Assembly: GCF_000150275.1 (NCBI RefSeq)
Contig: NW_002060945.1
Coordinates: forward strand, 7,939,112 to 8,003,111
From: Trichoplax adhaerens
Lineage: Eukaryota > Placozoa > Uniplacotomia > Trichoplacea > Trichoplacidae
Length of the DNA: 64,000 bases
Direction: 5' to 3'
Numbering within the stretch: position 1 is the stretch's first letter; every line of letters starts with the position of its first letter. Under the pieces are notes generated by a model that did not search any database, was not told the origin of the DNA, and was given only the letters and a program-made list of their open reading frames with translations. Shown here piece after piece: positions 27,201 through 39,500 of the stretch. The position numbers and the translations under genes are program-made.

Positions 27201-30200
27201 CAACCGAAATCGTCTACCATCATTAAAGCCTTGTTTAAACCAACATTTTGTCGTCGATTGAGGACTGTCTTTGAGTTGCACGCAATCAATGGCAACAGAA
27301 AGTAGGATATTCTCTTTTATATGTTCATTTCTAACATCTTCATTGTTTGTGATTGAATCTCCAGGGTTTAATTATACTCTACCATGTACTTTGTCCCCTT
27401 TAGACACTTACATGTTCGCGGTGAAATTCAGAGTCCAGTAGTAGCTTTGACTGAGTGTAATCTCCAACTAGATGAAGTTTATATTGGACTACCACGAAAA
27501 AGTCAAGTCACCTTAAAGAATCAAACTTTACTTCCTACCAATTATAAATGGAAAACGGTAGGAGTTTTGTCAGTAGTGCTAACAGTTACGAAGTGAAATA
27601 GATCAAATTTTTATCGAGCATAAATTCATTTTACATGCATTACTGTATGCGAAAAAATCAGTAATGATAAAGATATGATAGAAAGAAAATTAGGTGAAAT
27701 ACTAACAAAGTTTGCGTACAACTTAGACGTATATGTTGATTTGTTTTTCTCTTGTTGTTTCTATTATATTTATTATTTTAGGATGACATTGGCAAGAAAT
27801 GCACCCTTACATTTGATGCAAGCGAAGGAGACATTGGATCGAGACAAGCTATCAATATTAATTTGACGCTAATATGTCACGAAATGGTAAATAGAATCTT
27901 GACAGATTGCAATTTAAACATAATCGGTGATACACTATAGACAATATGATGCCTTACTCATATCTTTAATAGGGTAAACAAGAATTTACAGTTCCTTGCA
28001 ATATAACTGGCATGAATGATCCTGTTATCCTTAAAATTAAAGTTAACGTTAAAGGTCTTACGGTTGGCTATTCTACGCCTTTAATGGATGTAGCAAATAT
28101 AAAAAGGCAAACTCAACAGCAGCTAGAAATAAATGAATCTAAATCCTTAGATCTGAATTTTGGTACCGATGTTGCAATTGGTACGAACGCTAAGAGATAT
28201 CTGGTCATCAGAAATAAGTCCGCCATTCAAACCGAATACAATATTCGAGTTACTTACTTCATAGCAGCAAATGCCAATCTGGACAGGGGTGTTTATGCTA
28301 ATAAGAGCTCATCAAAGGTGGAAAGTAAGACAGGATCAATATTAAAGCGAACTGCTAATTTAGCCGACCCTCAAAGTAAATCTATTGAAAGAGCTCATGC
28401 AGCATATTCTGCAGCAATTTTAGGAGAGGGTCGTGGAACAGCTTTCGAGATCTTGCCGTCATCTGGAATTCTGGATGCTTTTGAAACTAAAATTATCACT
28501 ATAACAGCTTTTACTGACATGTGGGGAGATTATGAAGATAATTTGATATGTAGTATCAAAGGTTTAAATGATATAGTTATACCAGTGCAGTTAGGAGTTA
28601 TTGGCTGCCCTTTGAAATTTCAAATTGGTAATGTGGAAAAGAAAGGTCATCCAATCGTTCGTTTTGGCGCTCATATTTCAGCATCTCCTCCGGTCTCGCG
28701 TACGTTAAGGATTAACAATAGTAGTCCATTAGATATTCGACTAGATTGGAAAACATTTAACTTGATTAAGGGTGATCAGCAAGTTGTTGATCTGTTAATT
28801 CACTATGGTCAACCATTACCGTTGAATATACCTGATTCGGATAATGTAAAGAGTGTTTCCTATCGGCAGGAATCCTTAATTCCAATGAGTGAAACTTCAT
28901 CAGTTGTATCAGTTGACGAAAATAGGGATGCTCGAGAAAGCATCGTTAACGAAGAAGACAATATGAATTGTAAATCATTTATTTCAGTTACCGTCGATGC
29001 TCATGGAGGTAAACTAGCTGATGATCCATACAGAGTTAACCCAGCTCAATTAATTGTTCCTTCGCGTGGCCATACATCGGTCAATGTCACTTTTAAGCCT
29101 TTACGTTCATGTCAAGAGGATACAGACTGTTATAGTTATGCATTAGGTTACATGAGTTTAGATCAACCCGATGCAAGTATAGAAGGTAAAGTTCGTCGAT
29201 TGCAGGGTTATGAAATCCCACCGCTGCGATTTGACATGACAGGAAGTGTTCTAGCCGCTTGGCTTGAAGTCCACTCAACTGATGATGATGGAAACTATTT
29301 TACAGCTGCCTCAAGCGATTTATTGCTTAGTAATGGTCAGGTATTGAAAGAAACTTGGAAAGATGAACATTTCTCATTTACAAATTTAACCGACACACCA
29401 TTAAATTTTCAAATTATTTTGTCATGGCCGTTCGAAATTCGAGCTTCACAAACCAAGATAACTTCAACAGCTGCTTCTGCTAATCGTAATATTAGTAAGA
29501 AAGGGGAAACAAGCGCGATAGTTCGAACGAAAGATCAGTATACTTTGCTGCCTCAAACTAATATGCAGGTAGCTATTTACTAGATAATTAATGAAATTGC
29601 AAACAACTAAATTAGCCATTTTTTTAATACTTGTATATTTCACTATTACGCTACAATTTAATTTCATATCCAGTCTTCCCTAATATTGTTTTAATATAAT
29701 TATATGATAATTTTCTATATTTATAGACCAATATTGGCTTCTGTTTATCACTGGATATGCTACATCGATTTCAAGAATTGGAGAAGGACAAAGATAATAA
29801 TATTGTCTCCATCGTTACTGATGGTGAAAATAAAAAATTGTGTTTCAATGGTGATTTACAGATAAAATTCTCGAACGGAACAGTTCAGGTATAAAATGAA
29901 TTGAAATCTTGTAAAAATTTATAAGCGATATCAAAGCTGGATATCTTGCCTATAACAGATATTTCTAATATTTACCATAAGCTAACTTCATTTTTCAATC
30001 TTAGAATGTATCACTGTCTGCAAGTGTAGCCTTACCCACATTCAAGCTAGCCGAAAATTCACTAGATTTTGGAATATGCTTTGTTGGTCAAATACGATCA
30101 AAGCTAATTACGATTACAAATCCCACTATGTCAGGAACTTATTGGATATCCAATGTCGGTGAGTTTGAACATCGTTAGCATCGATAAGTTATGCAATAAA

Positions 30201-30709
30201 GTTCCGATCACTGTTGAAAGCTATTAATACATCTATGCTTTCCTCCTTTTGAGAAATAAATTTTTATTTGCGATGTTCAGTGGATATTAACTACTTGTTT
30301 TCAAGGCCGAGGAAGACTGACTCTTATTTCAATTTATGATTTAATATTCTTAGAAGCCCAAGATGAAGCATCGAAAGGCATCTTCACTGTTGAACCTAGC
30401 CAAGGCTACATCGAAGCTAATATTACTCATATTACGACCAATGCGGTCACAATCAAGGTTAATTTCACTGCTAGGTGAGTTTCTACGGGCAATAATACTT
30501 TTAAAATCCTCTTGATAACTTCATTATTTTGCTATTACCGTTGAATCCACTTTATTCATTTATTGCTATAATTGTGTCCTTTCTTTAGGCATAATATAAA
30601 ATACACGTCGAAAATTTGTATTAATGGTTTACTTGGCGAGACTTCGCAAATATTGTTCGTAACTGGCGAGGGTTCTTATGATGGAAAATATGAATCTATT
30701 ATTCATTAA
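24255..30709 (+). CDS. DLEC1: DLEC1 / CFAP81 (ciliary ASH-domain protein)
   Basis: Eleven exons close in frame to 1675 aa: 24255-24485, 24651-24804, 24919-25148, 25302-27301, 27404-27557, 27782-27886, 27973-29568, 29727-29888, 30005-30158, 30354-30474, 30589-30709. The human protein is about 1750 aa. The first 205 residues include a charged, helix-prone segment at about 78-125. From about residue 288 the protein is a chain of beta-sandwich ASH/MSP-type repeats. Recognition rests on order and wording shared with vertebrate DLEC1: PPSTSYFA, RRPPPVLSL, GRFCIMPE.SWP, ICDNC, LNNSSP-like INNSSPLDIRLDW, MWGDYEDNLIC, FGICFVGQ and a final GEGSYDGKYES. DLEC1 is associated with motile cilia and axonemes and proposed as a tumour suppressor. 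Exon 4 (2000 nt) and exon 7 (1596 nt) carry most of the protein. Confidence 0.93.
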
Positions 30710-32287
30710 AATTGGAGATGCTAAATTAACTTATATGCATTATAACATTGTCTATGGAACTAAACCTGAAGAGGCTACGGGATTTTCGAAGCTAATTATG
30801 CATTTGTTGACGATACATTAGAACTTGTTATGATTAGCTTTATAACTTTAATTTTATTTGAGCTATATATATTTGTACAGAATTGTTTCTTTTTATAATG
30901 TATAATTAATGTACAAATTATCTTCAGTATGTATTTTGTAAATAATGTGAAAGAATGCCAGTGCGTAAATAATTTTATATTATTACGTAAATTACGAATT
31001 TGGAAATAAATTATTATTATAATAGAACAAACTGAATTACATCCTGTATGTAGGTCATTCATACATCAAGTATTAATATACAATAAGCAATTACAAGATA
31101 GGTTTTAATATTATAGGGATTTAATCTTATCCGTCATTGGCAATCACATAACTAATTTACTGTTTCAGTTTATTAAAATTAATGTTTATTGTTATGGTTT
31201 ATAAATTAGTAATGTATTCACTCTGTCTAGCCTCAATACGAATGCCCTGTGCAAGCTACAGCATGCTAGTATACGCTTATATTCCAGCTAGACCATTTAT
31301 TATTCTTTGTGGTAATAACTTAACTAGTTCATTTACGGTTTATGAAAGATATGGCTAAACTTATTGGTATCAAAATACGAATTTAGCAATATAGTAATAC
31401 GCGTTATTACGAATATGATTTACTTTGTATTAGCGTGCTTGATTCACGAATAAGTCGTACAATCCTATGACTCCATGGGCTGTTCTGCATTGCAGAGACT
31501 AAAAATACATCTGGTATAATAATTATCTCCTACATAAATCATACATAATTTGTTTCATAGAGATGCTAATACCAGAGTTTAACCCACAAGTAAGAACATC
31601 TAACTGATATCAAGCTTGAAATACTGCCTAGCCTATTTTCTAGCCCATTCACTATCTTAAGTTCAGCGTTAGCTGCACTTGTAGAGATGTCCCTGCCTAG
31701 AATTAAGCCCCGATGTTGACCATAATCACATCCCTTTATCACGACGCGGAACTTAGATTAATACCAGCAGCATATTCTAGGTCGCTATTTGACTTGGAAC
31801 TACCACTAATAAGCTATAGATTAATTCATTCTAATGGCAGTATCTTGTTCGATTATTTCATCCAGTGGTCTGCAGAGCTGTTATACGCCATTTTACCTCG
31901 ACCATTATCGATATTGCCGCTGTGGTCGTTAGCCCATAGACATATGTCATGTTTGGCTTAGTATACTGTCGATACTATGGCAGAATATTTTGGTGAGTAT
32001 TTTATTACTTTTTTTGAGTTAGTGAATAGCATAGGTGCGCAAACACGACTTTATTTTACAGTCTAATGCTGTATGTAAGAATACTATAGCTGGAGTTATA
32101 TAGGAGCAACTGAGAATTACTATTCTGTCCAGTCCTTTTAGTACTTTTACTCCAATTTTAGATCAGCAGAACTGCAAGGAAAGCTCCGATCAACATCCAG
32201 CTATTGTAAATCACAACTTTACTACCTGATATAAGGCATTTATTGGCCGTGCTGTACACTAATAACTCTATCTCTTGCCAGGAAATC
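30710..32287. other. DLEC1 3' flank and PAXX upstream region
   Basis: No conserved coding sequence. An open frame at 31713-31961 (82 codons) has no recognisable similarity. An ATG at 31976 is followed after 16 nt by a good donor (GTGAGT). Joined to the PAXX first coding exon it would read only a short frame ending in TGA. It may be a 5' UTR exon with an upstream ORF. Confidence 0.45.
31005..31010 (+). terminator. Candidate polyadenylation signal AATAAA for DLEC1
   Basis: This AATAAA lies about 296 nt past the DLEC1 stop codon within AT-rich sequence. It is the clearest hexamer downstream of the gene. Confidence 0.4.
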
Positions 32288-34866
32288 ATGTCCGAGGATT
32301 TACAACAGCTGATTATCTCCAACCAAGTTGATAATTTATATGAATGTATTGATAGTTTTAGTGGTCGGTACCTTTTCTTCTCACATATCGATAGCAGCGA
32401 TGAGAAATGGGTAGTAAGGTAAGCTCGATTAGTCTATCATAGCATGCAAAGAGTGTTGATTGACCATTGACTCAGTTGTATTTACCCTATCAACTGATAT
32501 GATTGGGAAAAATACAATAACGAATTGGTAAGCGATGGTAGATTACCATGATTGACGAATCAGAACAACTAGTTGATATCTTACGTGATGATTAATTAGT
32601 GAATTAAATACTCGTATCTTTCTCATTCTCCAGTTGTCAGCTAATCTTTCATTCTGTTATAAAAGATGTTCTCAGGATACGAATACAGCAATGTAAATGT
32701 ACAGATTAGAAAAACTATCTGACTGCTTTTCTATATTACAGTATTAACTTGGTACGCCTTTCATAATTATGAGGGCTAATATTCCAGATAAAGGGAAAGT
32801 ATCAGTGATATTTTGAGGTAATATTGACTTTACCTTAAACTGATACTGATGAAATTACCAGGGTAAGGCCACTAGTTATACTCGTATAGTTATGTTGTAC
32901 TGTAATAAGTTCGTATAGTAAAATGAATGGATTCCGGCATGAGCCAGACGAAAACCCTCTGCAGAAGTCAAATAAACTTTGTTGAAAACGTATGGAGAGA
33001 AATCAATAAATCAATATTGCATGACGATGGAAAATAAAGTATTACGGGGTTGCACAAATGCTTTCGATGTGGAGTCTTTAGATTATACCTGCATATTTAT
33101 TGTAGTTGCACCAAAAATATGTTTATCCTCTATTCATTTCAGAACATAATTGGAGTAACTGCGATTTGCAGGATTTTGAGCAGTAGATTAGCTAATCTAA
33201 AATGATTTTAATACAAAGACATATACAGTAAATTGGAATAGCTTACGATCGCTGTTATGGAAAGAATTAGTCCAAGTTTCTAACCTCTTGCTTGGAAAGA
33301 TTTACTTGGCTCAGTACGTCTATTAATATTGTCCTTGCTCTTCCTTTAAGTGCTTGCAATGGTAAGACTGTTTGGCGCCTTAAAGCCGATTACAGCTATT
33401 TAGATTCTCATGTAAGTTTAAATTATGATTGTAGTTCTTATTGCATTCCTGTATTCAATGACTTTATAGTTGCATTATTTCTTGCAGAAAGAATTGGCGA
33501 CACATCTAACTTTTAAGGCTTATTTCGATTATTTAAAGTATGTCAAGAGAAGTATAAAGTATTGGTACTGTAGTTTGCAGTATATCACCATGACATTGAG
33601 CTGTCCTTGCTATTAGGCTCTATAGCATTCGTGTAATCAATCGAGTCTTATGTCTTAACTACTCGATACTGCCATAGAAATGCTTGTAAATCCAAAGAAA
33701 TCTCGATAGGACAAATGTCAAATCAACTCTCTTTAACATTCGGGATTGGAACAACATCGATAGCCTATAATTTAAGAGAGGCATCTGCGAATGAAAGTAA
33801 ACAGGAAATATCTTATATACTCTTTAAGCTGGCTGATTCGGTAACTGATCTTCGCAAGGATCTCGATTGTGAGTACACTTAATAATAATATCCATCAATC
33901 ACTTCACTTTGCTTTTCATACTTAATTATACATTCGTATAACTACTGTACTAGTATGTCTTTCATTAAATAATTACAACTGGAGATACATATAGTACAGT
34001 CACTAGTTTCAACGGTGATGCTATAATAAATTCATTGCATCGTTATTAGTTATTACGGCTTGGTGGTAAATGTAATCTGTGATCAATGCCGAACTGCAAA
34101 TGCTATTTGTAGGCTAGATATACTAAGCAACTGTTATGTAACAAGAATTACCTAAATCTATGGCGAGAAACTTTAGTAAAGTAGAGCGAGTGCGTTACAA
34201 ATGATAAGAACGAGAGACTGATAAGCTTGGTAGATTGATATACAAAACTAGAAAATTATATCAAGTTATTCATGCCAATTATTGTTCTAAATTGATTTAC
34301 AGCTTCAAAGCAAAAGCTTAAGGATTTACAGACGAAGGTACGATCATACATTAAGATGTACATACACACAACAGCCTTACAGTATGCTTTAATAACTATC
34401 TAATAACGGTAAAAGGTATAGTTTGATCGGATTCTAATTTTATTAGCAAAGGTATTAGAATCGATGTGAATGCCACAGCTCATTTTTATTTCACTCGAAT
34501 TTAGGATGTAATTTCAAACGAAGTTTCCACCGTATTATTTGGTAAAAGTTACATCTGCTTGCTTTAAAATATGATGATTACCGAGATAAGTTAGCTATTG
34601 CATTTAGATCTTTACTTTTTCATTATAATAGGAACTCAAACGAAGAAATCGAAACAACCTATTGTAAAACGTAAAGCAGGTCAAAGTCTAGTCAATCCGG
34701 GTAGTAGAAAGTAAGAAAGTACCTTGACCGGGTTCTTATGGCTCAATTTATGATATTTCTAGATACAAATAACTTTATAGAAATTAAGTTTATATTATTA
34801 TTAAATGTTGACTAATATCATTGGATCTACAGGCGACGTATAGGAGGAGGAGTGCAGTTCGATTAA
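32288..34866 (+). CDS. PAXX: PAXX, non-homologous end-joining factor (XRCC4/XLF paralogue)
   Basis: Nine exons join in frame to 199 aa (human 204): 32288-32418, 33351-33411, 33488-33537, a proposed 14-nt microexon 33617-33630, 33710-33868, 34303-34337, 34505-34541, 34632-34710, 34833-34866. Identification rests on the C-terminus, SLVNPG followed by a basic run and GGGVQFD at the stop. This matches the vertebrate tail SLINPG..GGVDFD, where Val and Phe contact Ku. The head also follows PAXX/XRCC4 topology: strand-like YLFFSHIDSS, a helix with KELATHL, then LSLTFGIGTTSIAYNLRE matching ALTLQEDRASLTLSG..AFDL, then a short coiled-coil (about 130-160). Known PAXX binds Ku on DNA ends and stabilises end-joining in the nucleus. 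The weakest part of the model is between 33537 and 33710. Confidence 0.86.
33617..33630 (+). other. PAXX: Proposed PAXX microexon (14 nt)
   Basis: The exon at 33488-33537 ends in phase 2 and the exon at 33710 must be entered in phase 1, so a segment of 3n+2 nt is needed. TATTAG|14 nt|GTGTAATC fits, adds the residues LYSI and restores a length close to human PAXX. The alternative is a longer 33488 exon using the weak donor GTATAA after AAGAGAA. Confidence 0.45.
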
Positions 34867-36552
34867 TTGGATACTATTTCTCAAACACCTACATCAACCT
34901 TTTTGGAGTAAATAAGTGATAATACTATATCTTTCTCGATCAATGACGTAATTGTTGTTTAGGTCATTGATATCATAGCTAGATTTCTTGCTTTTCTGAT
35001 TGTATAATTCTTGTATTAATATTCATTATAAAATAGTCGTGAAAAACCATACAGATAGAGTGGTTATGTTCGATATAAATGCTATAGTAAGTAGTCTTGT
35101 ACGCAAGATATCGATTTGAGTCAACCATCGCTTTTATTCAGTAAAATTCCGTGAATTGGCTTTTACCCGATGGGTCAACAATGAATAATGTCATTACTCC
35201 GAAGCCTCAAGTTCGAAATCAAAGTATTAGCTAAAAGAAATAAATATTGAAACATTGATATTCTTATATGGATAACCATACTATAGGATTAAAAACTTCT
35301 TAGTTACATCAATGGATAACTTTAATATCTACTCGCCGTACTTAATTTACTACAACTGCATTTTTTCGACAGATTTTTAATTTTATTAAAATAGACTTTG
35401 TAACAATTTTATAAGAGTTCAGTAACCTCATTAATCATATTAGATTTTTCATTAATTATTGCTATATCAAACTTTATAAATATGATCTTATTTTTGAATT
35501 TAGGAGTTGAACGGTTATAAATTTAACTTCTATTACTTCTTAAAATTTATCTGTTCTACCTGTGTGAATACGTATACATATGATATGCCTAGCGCCATTG
35601 AGGCTTTAGCAGTATTTTGGCTGCATTTGTACGGCTATTAAATATACGTATATATAAATAATTATAGTTATGAGAGTTAGTTTGCACTAGAGATATTATT
35701 ACGATTAATGTATGTGCTGCATATATTGTCTACGGCCTATTCAAAGGATTTCCTTATCCATGACGTGCAACTATTAGGAATACTCATGTATGATAGATTT
35801 TATAGAAATAATGGACGATAATGCGAATACTGATCTTGTATTATACTATATACTAGTATAAACTGATGCTCGTGCGTTCCGTCCATGTAAGACACTAATC
35901 TCTAAGATAATTAGTTGTATTCGCTAGGCTAGCAAGAATTAAAAAAATGTATCAGTAGAACTGCTAAGAATTTGAATAGGAGATAGTTACTTAGACAAGC
36001 TACGATAGTAATCTTACGGCGATATTATAGTTTCTTCATTGCAGGACCTATCGTCAGCGAGTGCCTAACTCCATCATATCACTCAGCTCACTTTAATATG
36101 TGTTTTATCACAAGGACTGAAAATATACAGATCTAAACAAGGATGGTACAACACTGAATCATCTACACTCAACTAATAGCGTATTTACTGGCAGAAATCT
36201 TACACAATGAGACGGATAGATTGACAATCAAAGATATAAAAAAATTTCGAGGAATTATGACTAATGAATATGAATCATAATAAGAGAATTAATTATTAGA
36301 ACATTAAATACGTCAAAATAAGTAACATACTTCAATAACTCAGACCAGGCTTACAGCTTACAGAGATTAATAGCCTAAAATGTTCACTTCAAACTAATTT
36401 CGTATTCAAATTTAGATTGTTACTAATCTATAGAATTAAACAATTTACGTAAATTTTAAAAACATTAAAATTCTATAATAGAAGGCGTAAAAATGGAAAA
36501 GGTATATAATATCGTTGATAATTGTTAATTAATTAATTATAGTATAAACGTA
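34867..36552. other. Convergent intergenic region between PAXX and integrin alpha
   Basis: Both flanking genes end here. No gene is supported. An AATAAA at 35239-35244 could serve PAXX. The rest is AT-rich and unremarkable. Confidence 0.5.
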
Positions 36553-39500
36553 CTAGATATCTGTGAGATCGACTTTAGTAGGTTCTTTTTCTTCCGTGAG
36601 TGTCGTCAGCTCAGCTCCATCTTGGTTTTCATTTTCTTCAGCGCCTATAGGTCCAGAGATTTCAATCTTCTTCCTTTTGAAAAAGCCACACTATAGCACG
36701 GGACGAAGGTAAATAAATGTAAAATTATATTACACTGCAAAATCATCATTTAATAACCCTTACTTTCCACAAAATGTAGACGCATCCTGACAGTAAAAAA
36801 AATCCTGCCATAGCCGAAACAACAATTATCCACACTGGAGCACTTTCTATTGTCGGGGCATCGTACATTGCCTGTGTATCAGCCTAGAAAAGATAGAAAG
36901 CGATTGCAAAATCTCTTAATTTAAGTGATTAAATTAACTATAACCAAAGAAGAGAATTCATCAAGTACTTGAGCTATATTCTCTGTTTTGCCTCCTGGTT
37001 GAACTAAATATTTAGCTCCGATCGGCTCTAAGCGACCACGCGATGATAACAAAAATTTTCCTTCCTTTTGAATCTTTCATAAAATTGAATTTTGTCAATG
37101 GTACTACTAGTAGCACAACTTTTACAAACTATAATTACCGTATTTAATGTATTTTGCCAAAGACGAGCAACAAAAGTTACGTCAACAATTGAACGAGTGC
37201 CAGTTATGGTGCAGGTTATACGTTCGCATCGGATATTGGCTGAATCACAAGACTGTAAAATTTTCCCATTTTATTTTAAATAAGTATTGAATAATACCTA
37301 AAGCTAATACATTCATAAAGTTTCATTATATTCTGCATAAGAACTCACCAGTAGCGTTGCATCTGGTATATAGGCACGATTATTAACTGATAGTGTACTG
37401 CGTTTGTTCCTTAAACTACGTCCACTAGTTCTGGTACGATTCTGATAAAAATTGCGTGTACGATATATTAATTAAGAAAATAATTAATACTCACAATGTT
37501 AGTAAATGCTAAATTATCTTACCCTTATGCCTATAGGATCAATTAAATTAGGCGTGTAAGTGCAGCTTCCGTCAGCACCTGAGATTGTCTGAAATCAACG
37601 AAAGATACCTTTATTTGGGTATTTCTACTTCATTTCATAAATCTATGTGTGGCTTTACACGTATACATTATGTGATATATCAGTCAATGTACATTTTTCA
37701 ATTAATTATATACGTATATATTGTTATTACCGGTGGGCTTGTTAAGTACATCAAATATCCAACATTTTCGTACATTACAGGCCAATCTACTGTTAAGAGA
37801 AAGTTTTCTACGGGACCAGGACCGCGATTTTCTAGCTATTACAATATCAATAGAACTAGGTCGTTTAAATAAGTACAAACCGAATGAACTACAGAAGTTT
37901 ATAGCATATGGTGATTACCCTAAATATGTGTGTCACCGTTGGACCGATTAGAGGCAGGCTGGTGAACTCGCTAATGTTTAATGAACGCGAAACGTATCGT
38001 ACTAGCAAAGGACTGGAATAGCCACTTAGTGATAAGTCTGCCTCATATAGCACCGGAATGGAAATCCTGTTAATATTGTCATCTTGATTTAAATCCTTAC
38101 TTGCTCTAAAATTGAAATAAAATAATACCAAAATTATCACGAGGTTGGGTATTTAACAATCGTCAGTATTACATTATTTAAATGAACAAGTAACTAACGA
38201 TGAAACAGATAAGACCACATCTAATGCAGTGGTATCAATCGGAATGTATATCGAACGGACAATGAAATCAAATGTGATCTAAAGAGGAGAACAGGCGACA
38301 AATAAGATTTACCGAATAAAAAATATCAATGGTTTTACAAATGGCTATAAATCATCATACTTCCTCGTTTCTTGTTGTTGGATTGTTAAGGGAACATTTA
38401 TAAGTACTGATACCGCTATCGCGCCCACTTATTTCGCATGTAATATTATTTGCCGTCTGATGTTTGTAAAATTGTGGTAATTACACATAATCATTTAAAT
38501 CTACAATTCCAATAACGCCATTACAGTAATGTAATTAAATTTATATATTCTCCTTACCGTTTCTGTCACACGAATAAATGGGAGGAAATCGGGGATAGTT
38601 ATTAGAACCGATGCTAGATAAGCCGGTTCTCCAACATTTCGTACTCTCACATTAATAGCTAAGGTTTCGGTACTTCCAATAACAGCTCTAGTTCCACCGC
38701 TATAGTAAAAGAGAGATTATGATGATTCAAGAATTCATGAGTCAATTCGAAGATTTTATCGCGCTTTAACGCAAAGGTATTACAAGAAAAAAAGAATGTC
38801 TTTACTTTGATAGGGTATAATTCGAATTTATAACCAGATTCGGGTTACATCTTTCATTGCTACTGCATCCAATCACGAAACTTGCCTGAATCAATCAGCA
38901 AATATTAGATTTTTGATTTATAACAAAGACAGCAGAATATAATATAAAATAATACATGTTAACATAAAAACCAACATTGGTTTGTTGGACGGTTACAATA
39001 GAGGAATCGATAACAGGACATAATTCACATTGCTGCGGGTTCAATAGGCTGTAACCAAGTCTCAGATTAACAGGCGCGAATACCTCTCTAATTTCCCTTT
39101 TCTATAATATTCAAGCAATTTTCAAGGATTACTTTGTTGCTCGAGACATAACTATATCATACCATCATTCTTAATTTTGTCACCATAGCATAAGCTGGCT
39201 GCCTGAGGCAATGAATATTATTAGCTCGGCTGACAGTACTAGTAGCTTTCACTATGCCATTACTATCCACATTCTTCAATTTTATCCGATTATCTGAGTT
39301 CAACACTGATAATTCGTATTGAAACACTGTAATTGATAAACAAAGGAAGTGCATAAATTTTGCTGTTATGATCTTATGCACAAGATATGCTTAAATATAC
39401 CTTGGTTATTAGGTACTCCAACGCCTCCGTATTGAAAGCAAATTTCAACAACAACGCTAAATGAACGATCAAATATAAATATGGCTGATAATTATGATCA

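Noticed and set aside
27363-27403. DLEC1 exon 5 starting at the CTCCAG acceptor near 27363
   Set aside because: In phase it gives an immediate TAA. The acceptor CCCTTTAG ending at 27403 keeps the frame and aligns with DLEC1.
31713-31961. 82-codon open frame upstream of PAXX
   Set aside because: No similarity, and it does not join to the PAXX frame. It may be partly 5' UTR.
37585-37951. Plus-strand open frames of 76-95 codons
   Set aside because: They lie over integrin alpha exons on the opposite strand and are shadows of those exons.
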